Positions 36,741-44,810 of a stretch of 64,000 nucleotides of DNA are shown here, in pieces. This stretch comes from Roseococcus sp. SDR (GTDB lineage: Bacteria; Pseudomonadota; Alphaproteobacteria; Acetobacterales; Acetobacteraceae). Numbering within the stretch: the first letter of the stretch is position 1; the number at the start of each line of letters is the position of its first letter. The translations under genes and the position numbers were made by a program. The notes below the pieces were generated by a model. That model had not been told where the DNA came from and ran no database searches. It worked only from the letters and a program-made list of their open reading frames with translations. The DNA lies in contig NZ_JAHRCU010000001.1 in the NCBI RefSeq assembly GCF_019083995.1, forward strand, positions 62,001 to 126,000. The letters are read 5' to 3'.

Positions 36741-38477
36741 TCACTCCGTGACGGTCACGGCGCTGCCCAAGGCGCAGGCGGCATCCGCGCCCAGGATGCC
36801 GTAGGCGCGCAGCACCGTCCCGGGGCCCGCGGCGGCGCGGCCGACCCAGCCCACGCGCGTATCTGGCACCGCGCGCCCGGTGCCAGCCGGCACATCCGCC
36901 CGGCGCAGCGGGCCGCGGGCATAGCCCACGATCACGCCCGCCTCGTTGACCAGAAGCAGGCGATTGATCCGCGTGCGCTCCTGTCGATCCCAAGCCCAGC
37001 CTGTCGCCGCCGCGATCTGGCCCGGCGGTGGGCCGAGCAGACGTGCGCCATCCAGCGAACCGAGGCAGCGCCCCTCCGGCAGGACGCGCAGCGTGCCCTG
37101 GAGCGGCCGGCCCATCCACTCGGCATGCGGGGCGGCGAAAATCCCGCGCCGATGGGCGCGCAGGTCCGCCACGCGGGACTCGACGACCTCCGGGATGGGG
37201 AAGACCTCGCGGAAGGCGGCCTCATCCCGGACGCCGGCGATGAGCGCCGTCTCCGCCGGGTAGCGGGAGGCGACGAAATGCTCGAGCACGGCGACCGAGC
37301 GCGGCTGCTGCTGCAGCAGGGCCAGCACCGCCAGCACGACGATGGTGGAGGCGCCCACCGCCTGGAGCCGGCCACCACGATGGGCGAGCAGATGCAGCCA
37401 GAGCAGCAGCATGCACCAGAGCAGCAGCGCGGGCGTGCCGTAGCGGGGGCTGGTCGCCTGGATCCAGCCGAAGCTGTGCCGCCCCGCGGCCGTCACGAGC
37501 GCGGAGGCGACGATATAGGCGATCCCGGCCAGCAGCACCCACTCGACCGGGCGCAGCATGCGGCGGCGCAGCAGGGCGCGCAGCCCGAATGCGGCGGCCA
37601 GCGCCAGCCCGGCGCCGCCGATGAGAACGCAGGCGAGCCAGCCCGTGCCATCGGCTGAGACCGGCAGGCGCAGGATCTCGACGATGGGGCGGCCGAAGAA
37701 GATGGCGACATAGGCCGCGATGCTCCCCGGCATGCGCAGCGCATCGAGCGGCGAGCTGTGCGCCTCTGGCGAGACATGGCCCGCCATGAAGCCGGCCAAC
37801 AGCAGCAGGCCCGCCGCCGCATAGGCCAGCACCTGCCGCCAGGGCCGGCCCGCCAGCAGCGCGATCACGGCCGCGATCGGCAGGACCAGCACGCCATTGG
37901 CCATGGTCAGCACGGCGGCCGCGCCCAGCAGGCAGGCGCCGAGCGTGGCAAGCCAGCCGGTGCCGCCCAGGAACACCACCGCGAAGCAGGCGGTGGCGAG
38001 CGCATAGACGCCCACGAACTGCGTCTGAAATCCCCAGGAGAGGTTCTCGTATTGCAGCGCCGAGAAGGTGATGGCGAGCGCCACGCCGAGCGCCACCACA
38101 TCCGGCCGCCGCCATTCGACATTGCCCGCAGTGAGCAACCAGCCGAGCAGCAGCCCATGCGCCAGCTGGATCGCGAGGATCGTGCCGAAGTTGATCGCGT
38201 TGCTGCCGCCCAGCACCAGATCGAGCATGAAGCCGAGCTTGGGCAGCAGGATCAGGTGCTCATTGTGCCGGCCGAGCAGGATGCCGGAGATGTCCTCCAC
38301 GCTCGCATAGTCGAGCTGGTCCATGAAGGGCATCGCGGTGTGCGACAGCCAGAGCCCGCGCAGCAGATGGGCGATGATCAGCAGGGCGCCAGCGAGTGCC
38401 ACGGCCGAGAGGGCCAGCGCCGGCAGCGTCCAGCCGTCGCGAAGAAGGCGGGCCTGCAGCCAGGGGGGCCGGGTCAT
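36741..38477 (-). CDS. Multi-pass membrane protein, candidate GT-C polyprenyl-phosphosugar transferase
   Basis: 578 residues with about 10-11 hydrophobic helices in the first 400, then a soluble C-terminal domain (about 420-578) ending GSAVTVTE. The first extracytoplasmic loop has acidic FMDQLDYASVEDIS followed by GRHNEHLILLPKL, where GT-C glycosyltransferases carry their catalytic acidic pair. No named family is recognised with confidence. As last gene of the DprE1/DprE2/UbiA operon, coupled to gtrA by ATGA, it is the best candidate for the enzyme that transfers the polyprenyl-linked sugar to its acceptor in the periplasm. That role is inference. Confidence 0.75.
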   Translation of the reverse strand: MTRPPWLQARLLRDGWTLPALALSAVALAGALLIIAHLLRGLWLSHTAMPFMDQLDYASVEDISGILLGRHNEHLILLPKLGFMLDLVLGGSNAINFGTILAIQLAHGLLLGWLLTAGNVEWRRPDVVALGVALAITFSALQYENLSWGFQTQFVGVYALATACFAVVFLGGTGWLATLGACLLGAAAVLTMANGVLVLPIAAVIALLAGRPWRQVLAYAAAGLLLLAGFMAGHVSPEAHSSPLDALRMPGSIAAYVAIFFGRPIVEILRLPVSADGTGWLACVLIGGAGLALAAAFGLRALLRRRMLRPVEWVLLAGIAYIVASALVTAAGRHSFGWIQATSPRYGTPALLLWCMLLLWLHLLAHRGGRLQAVGASTIVVLAVLALLQQQPRSVAVLEHFVASRYPAETALIAGVRDEAAFREVFPIPEVVESRVADLRAHRRGIFAAPHAEWMGRPLQGTLRVLPEGRCLGSLDGARLLGPPPGQIAAATGWAWDRQERTRINRLLLVNEAGVIVGYARGPLRRADVPAGTGRAVPDTRVGWVGRAAAGPGTVLRAYGILGADAACALGSAVTVTE

Positions 38478-38881
38478 GCGTCGGTTCTCCGGCGGAAGGT
38501 GAAGGCCTTGTGCATCGCGTAGCTGGTCAGCACCGTGCTGCCCACACCCACCATGTGCGCCAGCGTCTCGGCCTGCCAGGACCAGCCGATGGCCGGCAGC
38601 AGCCAGCGCGCGAGCAGCATCGACACGGCCCAGACCTGGGCCGCCGCGACGGCGTTCACGAGGACGAAGCGCCCGGCCTCGTCCCGTGTGCTGCGGCCGG
38701 ATCGTTCGAAGACGAAGCGGCGCATCAGAAGGTAGGCGGTCAGCATGCCCACGCCGTAGGCCAGGATGATGGCGGGCGAATAGGGCATCACCTGGCTGAA
38801 GGCGATGCGCGAGACCACATTGGCCATCGCCGCCGCGCCGCCCGAAAGCACGAAGCGCAGCAACTCGGGCGTCAGGCGCAT
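38474..38881 (-). CDS. GtrA family membrane protein (polyprenyl-linked sugar flippase type)
   Basis: 135 residues with four transmembrane helices in the GtrA pattern: LLRFVLSGGAAAMANVVSR, YGVGMLTAYLLMRRFVF, FVLVNAVAAAQVWAVSMLL and the final TLAHMVGVGSTVLTSYAMHKAFTF. GtrA proteins flip lipid-linked sugars or serve arabinogalactan and O-antigen modification; the mycobacterial Rv3789 in the DprE locus belongs here. It overlaps the upstream FAD gene by 10 bp and the downstream membrane gene by 4 bp. Confidence 0.9.
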   Translation of the reverse strand: MRLTPELLRFVLSGGAAAMANVVSRIAFSQVMPYSPAIILAYGVGMLTAYLLMRRFVFERSGRSTRDEAGRFVLVNAVAAAQVWAVSMLLARWLLPAIGWSWQAETLAHMVGVGSTVLTSYAMHKAFTFRRRTDA

Positions 38882-40164
38882 GCGTCTTCCGCCATGCGGC
38901 GGCCCAGGCGCACGCTCTCGGCGATGCCGCGATCCTCGGGGTAGTAGTAGCAGGTATCGGCGATCTGCAGCCCGGCGATGGGCGTCTGCACGGGCGGCAG
39001 CGTGTCCAGGAAGTTCGGGCCGCAGACGGGTTGCGCGTGGCGCAGCCGGCCGACGCGCGCCTCCACCAGATCGGCGCGCGTCACGGCCGGGTTCACGCGG
39101 CTGATGCAGGCCAGCGATTCCGCGATGAGTTGCTCGTCGCTCCAGCCCCAGCGCGGCTGCGTGACCGGCATGTAGTAGGGGACATAGACGATGGCGTCCT
39201 CGCCGGCGGCGGGCCGCAGGTTGCTGAACTCGATGATGCCGGGGATGGGGATGTCGTCCTCGACGATGTTCACCCAGAAATGCGGGGTGACACGGCGCTT
39301 CAGGCGCAGCAGCACGCAGCAGACGCCGATATTCTCGATCGCGGCATATTGCGCGCTGAGCGCCTCGGGCAGGTCCGGCACCAGGCGGGGGATGAGCGGC
39401 GTGGGCACGGTGGAGATGACGTGGTCCGCCGGCACCTCGCGCCCCGCGGCGGTGCGCACGCCAATCACGCGGCCCGCCTCGGTGAGAACCTGCGCGGCGG
39501 GTTCGCCCAGCGCGACGCGCCCGCCCTTGCCCGTGATGTCGGCCATCAGCGCATCCACCAGCCTCTGCGAGCCGCCCTCGATATAGCCCAGCTCCTCCTG
39601 GAAGATGGAGCGGCGGGAGCGGCCGATGCGGCGCACGCGCGTCGCGATCCAGGAGGCGGAGACGTGATCGGCATGCTCATAGAATTTCAGCGCCATCAGG
39701 CGCTTCCAGAGCGTGTCATAGACCTCACGGCCCGAACCGGCCTCGATCCATTGCCGCGCGGTCAGCCGCTCGATGGCGGAGAAGTCGTTCTGCTTCGTTG
39801 TCAGGAACATCTGCAGCCCGGTGCGGAACTTCGCCGCCCAGGAGAGATGCGGGAAGCGCAGCAGGGAGAAGGGATCGCCCCAGCGATGCAGCCCGCCCTT
39901 CATGAAATAGCCCATGGAGGTGGGCACCCAGCGCATGGCGTCGCTGAGCCCGAGCTCCCGCAGCAGGGAGAAGGTGGGTTCGTCGGTCTTGCAGACGAAG
40001 TGGTAGAAGCGCTCGATCGAGACGCCGCCGAGGTCGAGATGCGCCGCCATGCCCCCCGGCTCGCGATCGGCCTCGATCAGCTCGACATCGGCGCCGAGGG
40101 TCACGGCGCGCTGTGCCGCGGCAAGGCCCATGGCGCCGGCGCCGAGGATGACGATGCGGGGCAT
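38872..40164 (-). CDS. FAD-dependent amine-oxidase/UDP-galactopyranose-mutase-like oxidoreductase
   Basis: 430 residues. The Rossmann FAD site MPRIVILGAGAMGLAAAQ with ELIEADREPGGMAA opens it, and the C-terminal GLQIADTCYYYPEDRGIAES is the second FAD segment. Overall layout matches the protoporphyrinogen-oxidase/UGM-like NAD(P)/FAD group common in surface-polysaccharide operons. Substrate unknown. It lies two bases after the epimerase stop and overlaps gtrA, so it belongs to the DprE-type operon. Confidence 0.85.
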   Translation of the reverse strand: MPRIVILGAGAMGLAAAQRAVTLGADVELIEADREPGGMAAHLDLGGVSIERFYHFVCKTDEPTFSLLRELGLSDAMRWVPTSMGYFMKGGLHRWGDPFSLLRFPHLSWAAKFRTGLQMFLTTKQNDFSAIERLTARQWIEAGSGREVYDTLWKRLMALKFYEHADHVSASWIATRVRRIGRSRRSIFQEELGYIEGGSQRLVDALMADITGKGGRVALGEPAAQVLTEAGRVIGVRTAAGREVPADHVISTVPTPLIPRLVPDLPEALSAQYAAIENIGVCCVLLRLKRRVTPHFWVNIVEDDIPIPGIIEFSNLRPAAGEDAIVYVPYYMPVTQPRWGWSDEQLIAESLACISRVNPAVTRADLVEARVGRLRHAQPVCGPNFLDTLPPVQTPIAGLQIADTCYYYPEDRGIAESVRLGRRMAEDACA

Positions 40165-40166
40165 GC

Positions 40167-41099
40167 TCAGAACTCCAGGACCACGTCGCGGTAGCGCGGA
40201 TCGGTGAAGGTGCGGCGCAGCGCGGCCTCGAGCCGCGTCGGCGTTACGCGGAACTGCGCCGGCCAGTCGGTGACGGGGAAGGTCTCGGGGATCACCAGCG
40301 CTTCCAGCTGCTTCACGGTGAAGGGCGGGTTGCGGTCGAACTTCGCGTAGAGCCAGAGCAGCGCCCAGAAGGCGGAGTAGGGGATGTTCACGATGCGCGC
40401 GCGCGGCTTCACGATCCGGTGGATCATGCGGATCAGGTCGCCATAGGTGATGGTCTCGAGGCCCGAGATGTCATGCGTGCCGCCATGGCCCTGCATCAGG
40501 CAGCTTTCGATCACCGCGCAGAAATCATCGGCGTAGAGCGGCTGGCGCAGATAGTCGCCGCGGCCCGGGATGGGGAAGACCGGCGTGCGGTCCATGAAGC
40601 GGCGCAGCCAGCCCAGATGCTTGCGGTCGAACCAGCCGAACATCAGGGTCGGGCGCAGGATGGCACAGGGAATGCCGCTGCCGAGATAGAGCTTCTCCTG
40701 CAGCGTCTTGGTCTCGACATAGAGGTCCTGCGCACGGGAATTCACGACGGAGGAGGAGATGCCGACCATATAGGGCACGCCGGCGCGGACCATCGCCTCC
40801 AGCACGCGCTCGGTCGCCGCCACGTTGTTGGCGATGTATTCGGCGCGGTCGAGGCCGCCGATCTGCGCCTGGTTCACCACCACCGCATCGGCGCCGGCGA
40901 AGGCCGCCTCCCAGGGGCCGGGCCGCGAGAGATCGGCCTCGATCACCTCGATCCCCGGATGCAGGCGGCGCAGGATGGCGGTGTTGGCCGGGTGCTTGTC
41001 GATGCCGACAAGGCTGAGCCCCGGCGTCTCGACGAGCCGGGCCACGAGGTTCTGCCCGACGAGGCCGGCCGCGCCGGTGATGACGATGCGCTTGGCCAT
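40167..41099 (-). CDS. NAD-dependent epimerase/dehydratase (extended SDR)
   Basis: 310 residues from the ATG at 41097-41099. GxxGxxG motif VITGAAGLVGQNLVARL (about 5-21), LVGIDKHPAN for NAD ribose, and a family-typical SSSVVNSRAQDLYVETK with YVETK in place of the classic YxxxK (Tyr-Val-Glu-Thr-Lys, so the catalytic pair is kept). It probably acts on a nucleotide- or lipid-linked sugar. Its ATG overlaps the DprE2-like TGA by one base, so it is translationally coupled to the arabinose-epimerising genes. Confidence 0.88.
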   Translation of the reverse strand: MAKRIVITGAAGLVGQNLVARLVETPGLSLVGIDKHPANTAILRRLHPGIEVIEADLSRPGPWEAAFAGADAVVVNQAQIGGLDRAEYIANNVAATERVLEAMVRAGVPYMVGISSSVVNSRAQDLYVETKTLQEKLYLGSGIPCAILRPTLMFGWFDRKHLGWLRRFMDRTPVFPIPGRGDYLRQPLYADDFCAVIESCLMQGHGGTHDISGLETITYGDLIRMIHRIVKPRARIVNIPYSAFWALLWLYAKFDRNPPFTVKQLEALVIPETFPVTDWPAQFRVTPTRLEAALRRTFTDPRYRDVVLEF

Positions 41100-41866
41100 C
41101 AGATGTCGAGCCTGTTGAAGATGCGGGCGGGCAGGTGGCGGATGATGAGCATGATCAGCCGCCAGCGCCCGGGCGCGTAGACGATGGGGCCGCCCCAACG
41201 TCTATTGGTGTCGGCGGCGCGGCGGATGATGCGCGCCACCTCCTCCGGCTCGGCCCAGCCGCCGCCCGTGCGGTCCATGCCGGCGGTCATGGCGGTGCGC
41301 GTCGGGCCCGGTTTCACCAGCACGGCGCGGATGCCGGGGGGCGCGCCCGGGCGGCCGAAGCGATGCGCGATGCCTTCCATCAGGGCGGCGATGCCGGCCT
41401 TGGCCGCGCCATAGACGAAGTTCTTGCGCCGTCCGCGATCGCCGGCGACGGAGCCGATCACGATGAGGCTGCCGCGCCCCTGCGCCTCGATCAGCGCGGC
41501 GGCGGCCAGCGCCCAGAGGGCGGCGGAGGTGAAGTTCACGTCCAGCGTGCGGCGCGCGGTCGCGGGGTCGCGCTCATCCTCGGCCTGCGGGACCATCAGG
41601 CCATAGGCGAGCAGCACATCGTCCAGCCCGCCCATCGCGTCGCGCATTTCGGCGAGGCGGGCGGCGGGCTCGGCCTCGGAAGCGAGGTCGAGCGTGAAGA
41701 CCGGCACGGCGGTGGCACCGCGCGCCGTCAGGTCCGCCGCCACCTCCGCGAGCCGCGCCGCGTCTCGGCCGACAAGGCCGATGACGGCGCCCTCGGCCGC
41801 ATAGAGCCGCGCGGTCGCGACCGCGATGCCGGAGGTGCCGCCCAGGATCAGGACGCGCCGCGTCAT
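41099..41866 (-). CDS. dprE2: DprE2-like polyprenylphosphoryl-2-keto-pentose reductase (SDR)
   Basis: 255 residues. VLILGGTSGIAVATARLYA is the nucleotide site, VNFTSAALWALAAA, IVIGSVAGDRGRRKNFVYGAAKAG (Ser, Tyr, Lys catalytic set) and VLVKPGPTRTAMTAG follow; these closely parallel mycobacterial DprE2, including SVAGxRxRRxNFVYGxxKAG. DprE2 reduces the keto intermediate made by DprE1 to polyprenylphosphoryl-arabinose. The start overlaps the DprE1-like stop (ATGA). C-terminal RRLIMLIIRHLPARIFNRL suggests membrane association, as expected for a lipid-linked substrate. Confidence 0.87.
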   Translation of the reverse strand: MTRRVLILGGTSGIAVATARLYAAEGAVIGLVGRDAARLAEVAADLTARGATAVPVFTLDLASEAEPAARLAEMRDAMGGLDDVLLAYGLMVPQAEDERDPATARRTLDVNFTSAALWALAAAALIEAQGRGSLIVIGSVAGDRGRRKNFVYGAAKAGIAALMEGIAHRFGRPGAPPGIRAVLVKPGPTRTAMTAGMDRTGGGWAEPEEVARIIRRAADTNRRWGGPIVYAPGRWRLIMLIIRHLPARIFNRLDI

Positions 41867-43206
41867 GGCTGCGACACCCGGCGCCAGAAGGCGGAGGAGA
41901 AATGCGGGTCCATATGCTCTCGGAATCCTTCCCAGGCGGGGTAGCCGGCTTGGAACATCGCGGCCGGCATGCGGCCATCCTTGGCGGGGTAGAGACGGCC
42001 GCCCGCCTCGCGCAGGATGGCGTCGAGCCGCGCCAGAAGGGCCAGCGTCGGCGCGCCGCGATTGGCGAAATCCAGCGCCAGCGTCGTGCCCTCCATCGGG
42101 AAGGAGAGCAGGCCCGGCGAGGGCAGGGCGCCGAAGGTCTTGAGCACGGCGAGGAAGGAGCCTTCGCCCGCTTCCGCGATCGCCGTGAGCATGGCGCGCG
42201 TCGCCTCGCGCTGGGCGGCGGGCGGCACCACGCTCTGGTACTGGAAGAAGCCGCGCTTGCCGTAGAGGCGGTTCCAGTCGGCGATGCCGTCCAGCGGGTA
42301 GAAGAAGGGGAGATAGGGCACCTGGCGCAGCCGGCCCGAACGCCGCCGCCCCATGGCGAGGTAGAGCGCGTTGAAGGCGCCGATGCTCAGCCGGTTCAGC
42401 GCGAAGCCCGGCGCATCCATCGGCATACGCAGCAGCCTGGGCGGCTCGACGGCCTTGAGGCCGCCCGTCGTCGCATGCCGCCCGCGGGAGAAGATGCCGC
42501 GCCCGAGAGCGGCGCCCTTGGCCAGGCAATCCACCCAGGCCACCGTGTAGTCCCAGCCGGCGGAGGCCTCGGCGATGCGGAAGAAGCCGTCCAGATCCTC
42601 GAAGACCTCGTCCTCGACCTCCATGACGGAGCTGGCGATGGGCAGCAGCTCCAGCTCGACCCAGGTGATCAGGCCGGTCAGGCCGAGGCCGCCGATGGTG
42701 GCCGCGAAGAGGGGATCACCCGCGCGCAGCACATGCTCGCCGCCGTCCGAGCGCAGCAGGCCCATGGCGCGGACCCAGCGCCCGAAGGTGCCCGCCCCGT
42801 GATGGTTCTTGCCATGCACGTCATTGGCGACGGCGCCGCCCAGCGTGACGTGGCGCGTGCCGGGTGTCACGGGCAGGAAGAAGCCCTGCGGCACCATCCA
42901 GGCGAGGATGGCGGCGAGGCTGAGGCCCGCCTCGGCCCGCAGCAGGCGCGTCGTGGGGTCGAAGCTGATCGCGCGGTCCAGCGCGGGCGTCAGCAGCACG
43001 GCGCCCCCCGGGTTCAGCCCGCTATCGCCATAGGAACGGCGAAGCCCCATCGCCAGCACGCCATGGCCCGGCCGCGCCGCCACCGCCGCGCGGAGCGTGG
43101 CCGGCAGCTCATCCCGCCAGCTCGGTGCGAAGGCGAGCTGAGGCGCGCGCAGGGTCCGGCCCCAACTGGCGAGGCCCGAGGTCTCGATGCCGCGCGCGGC
43201 ATTCAT
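41863..43206 (-). CDS. dprE1: DprE1-like polyprenylphosphoryl-ribose oxidase (FAD, VAO fold)
   Basis: 447 residues. The FAD domain carries GVLAMGLRRSYGDSGLN and VTLGGAVANDVHGKNHHGAG, nearly the DprE1 motif with its DxHGKNHH catalytic/FAD-linking region. C-terminal RLYPAKDGRMPAAMFQAGYP keeps the lysine that contacts substrate in mycobacterial DprE1. DprE1 oxidises the 2'-OH of polyprenylphosphoryl-beta-ribose; with DprE2 this yields the arabinosyl donor. In Mycobacterium the enzyme is the benzothiazinone target; the relevant cysteine position was not aligned here. Coupled by ATGA overlaps on both sides. Confidence 0.9.
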   Translation of the reverse strand: MNAARGIETSGLASWGRTLRAPQLAFAPSWRDELPATLRAAVAARPGHGVLAMGLRRSYGDSGLNPGGAVLLTPALDRAISFDPTTRLLRAEAGLSLAAILAWMVPQGFFLPVTPGTRHVTLGGAVANDVHGKNHHGAGTFGRWVRAMGLLRSDGGEHVLRAGDPLFAATIGGLGLTGLITWVELELLPIASSVMEVEDEVFEDLDGFFRIAEASAGWDYTVAWVDCLAKGAALGRGIFSRGRHATTGGLKAVEPPRLLRMPMDAPGFALNRLSIGAFNALYLAMGRRRSGRLRQVPYLPFFYPLDGIADWNRLYGKRGFFQYQSVVPPAAQREATRAMLTAIAEAGEGSFLAVLKTFGALPSPGLLSFPMEGTTLALDFANRGAPTLALLARLDAILREAGGRLYPAKDGRMPAAMFQAGYPAWEGFREHMDPHFSSAFWRRVSQP

Positions 43207-44624
43207 AGGGCCAGCAGGTAGGCGACACCCACGGCCGCCCCCAGGCCCCAGCTCGTCCGGTCGCGGATGGCGAAGCTCACCGGGTCATCCTGCATCTCGC
43301 CGCGATGGGAGAGCAGCCAGATCCGCCCCATCCAGATGGCGATCAGCAGCGGCGGCGCCCAGAGCCACCAGGGATCGGCATAGGGCACGCGCAGGAAGGC
43401 GTCCTGCATCAGGTAGAGCACAAGGACGATGAGCGAGCCCAGCGCCGCCGCGACGCCCACGACCAGGGTCAGCTCCGCATCGGCCGGGCGGTAGCCGCGC
43501 GCGGCGAGCGATGCCGCGCCTTCGGGCCCGGCGCGCAGGATCTCGGTGTGGCGCTTGGCGGTGGCGAGCGAGAAGAAGAAGAACAGCGCGAAGGTCATCA
43601 GGTAGCCCGAGACCGGCTGGCCGAGGGCCGCGACGCCCACCAGGATCCGCAGCCCGAAGAGCAGCGCGATGATCAGCGTGTCCAGCAGCGGCACGCGCTT
43701 CAGGCCGAAGGAATAGGCCAGGGTCAGCGCCAGATAGGCGGCGAGGCCCGCGAAGAGCGGCACCGAGACCAGCAGCCCCGCCAGCAGCGCCACCATGACG
43801 CCGAGAACGCCCGCCGCCAGCGCCGCGCGGATGGGGATGCGCGCACTCGGGATCGGGCGGTGGCGCTTGGACCAATGCGCGCGGTCGGCCCGCAGGTCGG
43901 CCAGGTCGTTCAGCAGGTAGGTGGAGGAGGTGAGCAGCAGCAGCAGCGCGAAGGCCAGCAGCGCCTCCATCACATGCCCGAAATCCCGCCAGCCCTGGCC
44001 GAGGATGAGGGGGACGAAGACCACGAGGTTCTTCGAGGCATGATGCAGCCGTCCGGCGCGCAACCAGTCGCGCCAGCCGGCGCGCTCGCCCGCGAATTCG
44101 GCGACCACGGGCGGGCCGAGGCTGCGTGCGGCGGCGGCGGTGGCCGGCGCCGCCCCGGCCAGCACGATCCCGGCCGCATGGCGCCAGACAGCGAGGTCGG
44201 CCCGGCTGTCCCCGGCATAGATGAAGCCTTGGGGGAAGAGTTCCACCAGGGCGGCGGCCTTGGCCTCGCCCTTCAGATTGTGGTCGCGCGAGCCGATCAC
44301 GCTCTCGAAGAGGCCGAGTTCTGCGGCCACGGCATCGGCCACGGATTGATGCGCGGCGGTGCAGAGATGCAGCGCATGGCCGGCCTCGGCGCAGGCGCGC
44401 AGCCAGGCGAGCAGGTCCTCGCGCAGGGGAAGCTCCGCCGGCTCCAGCGGCACGCCCTCGGCCAGGGCGGATTTCACGGCGAGCCGGCCGCGCGGCAGGG
44501 CCAGGAGCGCCGCCGCAGCGGCGCGGGGGTGATGGAACAAGGCGCGGACGAAGCTCTCATCCAGCGTATCGGTGCGCAGCAGCGTGTGGTCCAGGTCCAC
44601 CACGATGGGCAGGCGGTCAGCCAT
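43203..44624 (-). CDS. HAD phosphatase-UbiA fusion, likely polyprenyl-phosphate phosphoribosyltransferase
   Basis: 473 residues from the ATG at 44622-44624. Residues 1-200 are a HAD hydrolase: DLDHTLLRTD (nucleophile Asp), HLCTAAHQSV and GDSRADLAVW. Residues 200-473 are a UbiA prenyltransferase with eight or nine helices and NDLADLRADRAHWSKRHRPI (metal-binding Asp cluster). The fusion could do two successive steps, PRPP plus polyprenyl-P to polyprenyl-P-phosphoribose, then removal of the 5-phosphate, as Rv3806c and a phosphatase do separately. A similar protein is encoded by noeC of Azorhizobium (Nod-factor arabinosylation). First gene of the seven-gene operon. Confidence 0.87.
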   Translation of the reverse strand: MADRLPIVVDLDHTLLRTDTLDESFVRALFHHPRAAAAALLALPRGRLAVKSALAEGVPLEPAELPLREDLLAWLRACAEAGHALHLCTAAHQSVADAVAAELGLFESVIGSRDHNLKGEAKAAALVELFPQGFIYAGDSRADLAVWRHAAGIVLAGAAPATAAAARSLGPPVVAEFAGERAGWRDWLRAGRLHHASKNLVVFVPLILGQGWRDFGHVMEALLAFALLLLLTSSTYLLNDLADLRADRAHWSKRHRPIPSARIPIRAALAAGVLGVMVALLAGLLVSVPLFAGLAAYLALTLAYSFGLKRVPLLDTLIIALLFGLRILVGVAALGQPVSGYLMTFALFFFFSLATAKRHTEILRAGPEGAASLAARGYRPADAELTLVVGVAAALGSLIVLVLYLMQDAFLRVPYADPWWLWAPPLLIAIWMGRIWLLSHRGEMQDDPVSFAIRDRTSWGLGAAVGVAYLLAL

Positions 44625-44766
44625 GGCGTGCGCACGCCTTCCTGTCACATGGCCAGGGCGCCGGAGCGGCGCGCGCGCAACCGTCCGCCATCGCGCATGG
44701 CGCGCCGTCGCGCCCAGGCGCGCCATGATCTGGCAGGGTCGTCATGAGAGGGGGTCGTGTAGCTTC

Positions 44767-44798
44767 GGGGCCTCCGCGCCGTCAAGGCGAGAGGCCCC
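44767..44798 (-). terminator. Probable terminator after the M20 amidohydrolase gene
   Basis: A strong hairpin GGGGCCTC / GAGGCCCC, extended inside by CGCC/GGCG pairs, begins 13 bp beyond the stop at 44811 on the minus strand. No T-run follows, so it may work with Rho or only protect the RNA end. Confidence 0.45.
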
Positions 44799-44810
44799 GG
44801 CAGGGCCGCC

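Noticed and set aside
36741-44624. Nod-factor arabinosylation cluster
   Set aside because: Homology to noe-type genes is plausible but no nodulation genes or nod boxes are seen; only the lipid-linked arabinose chemistry is retained as a claim.
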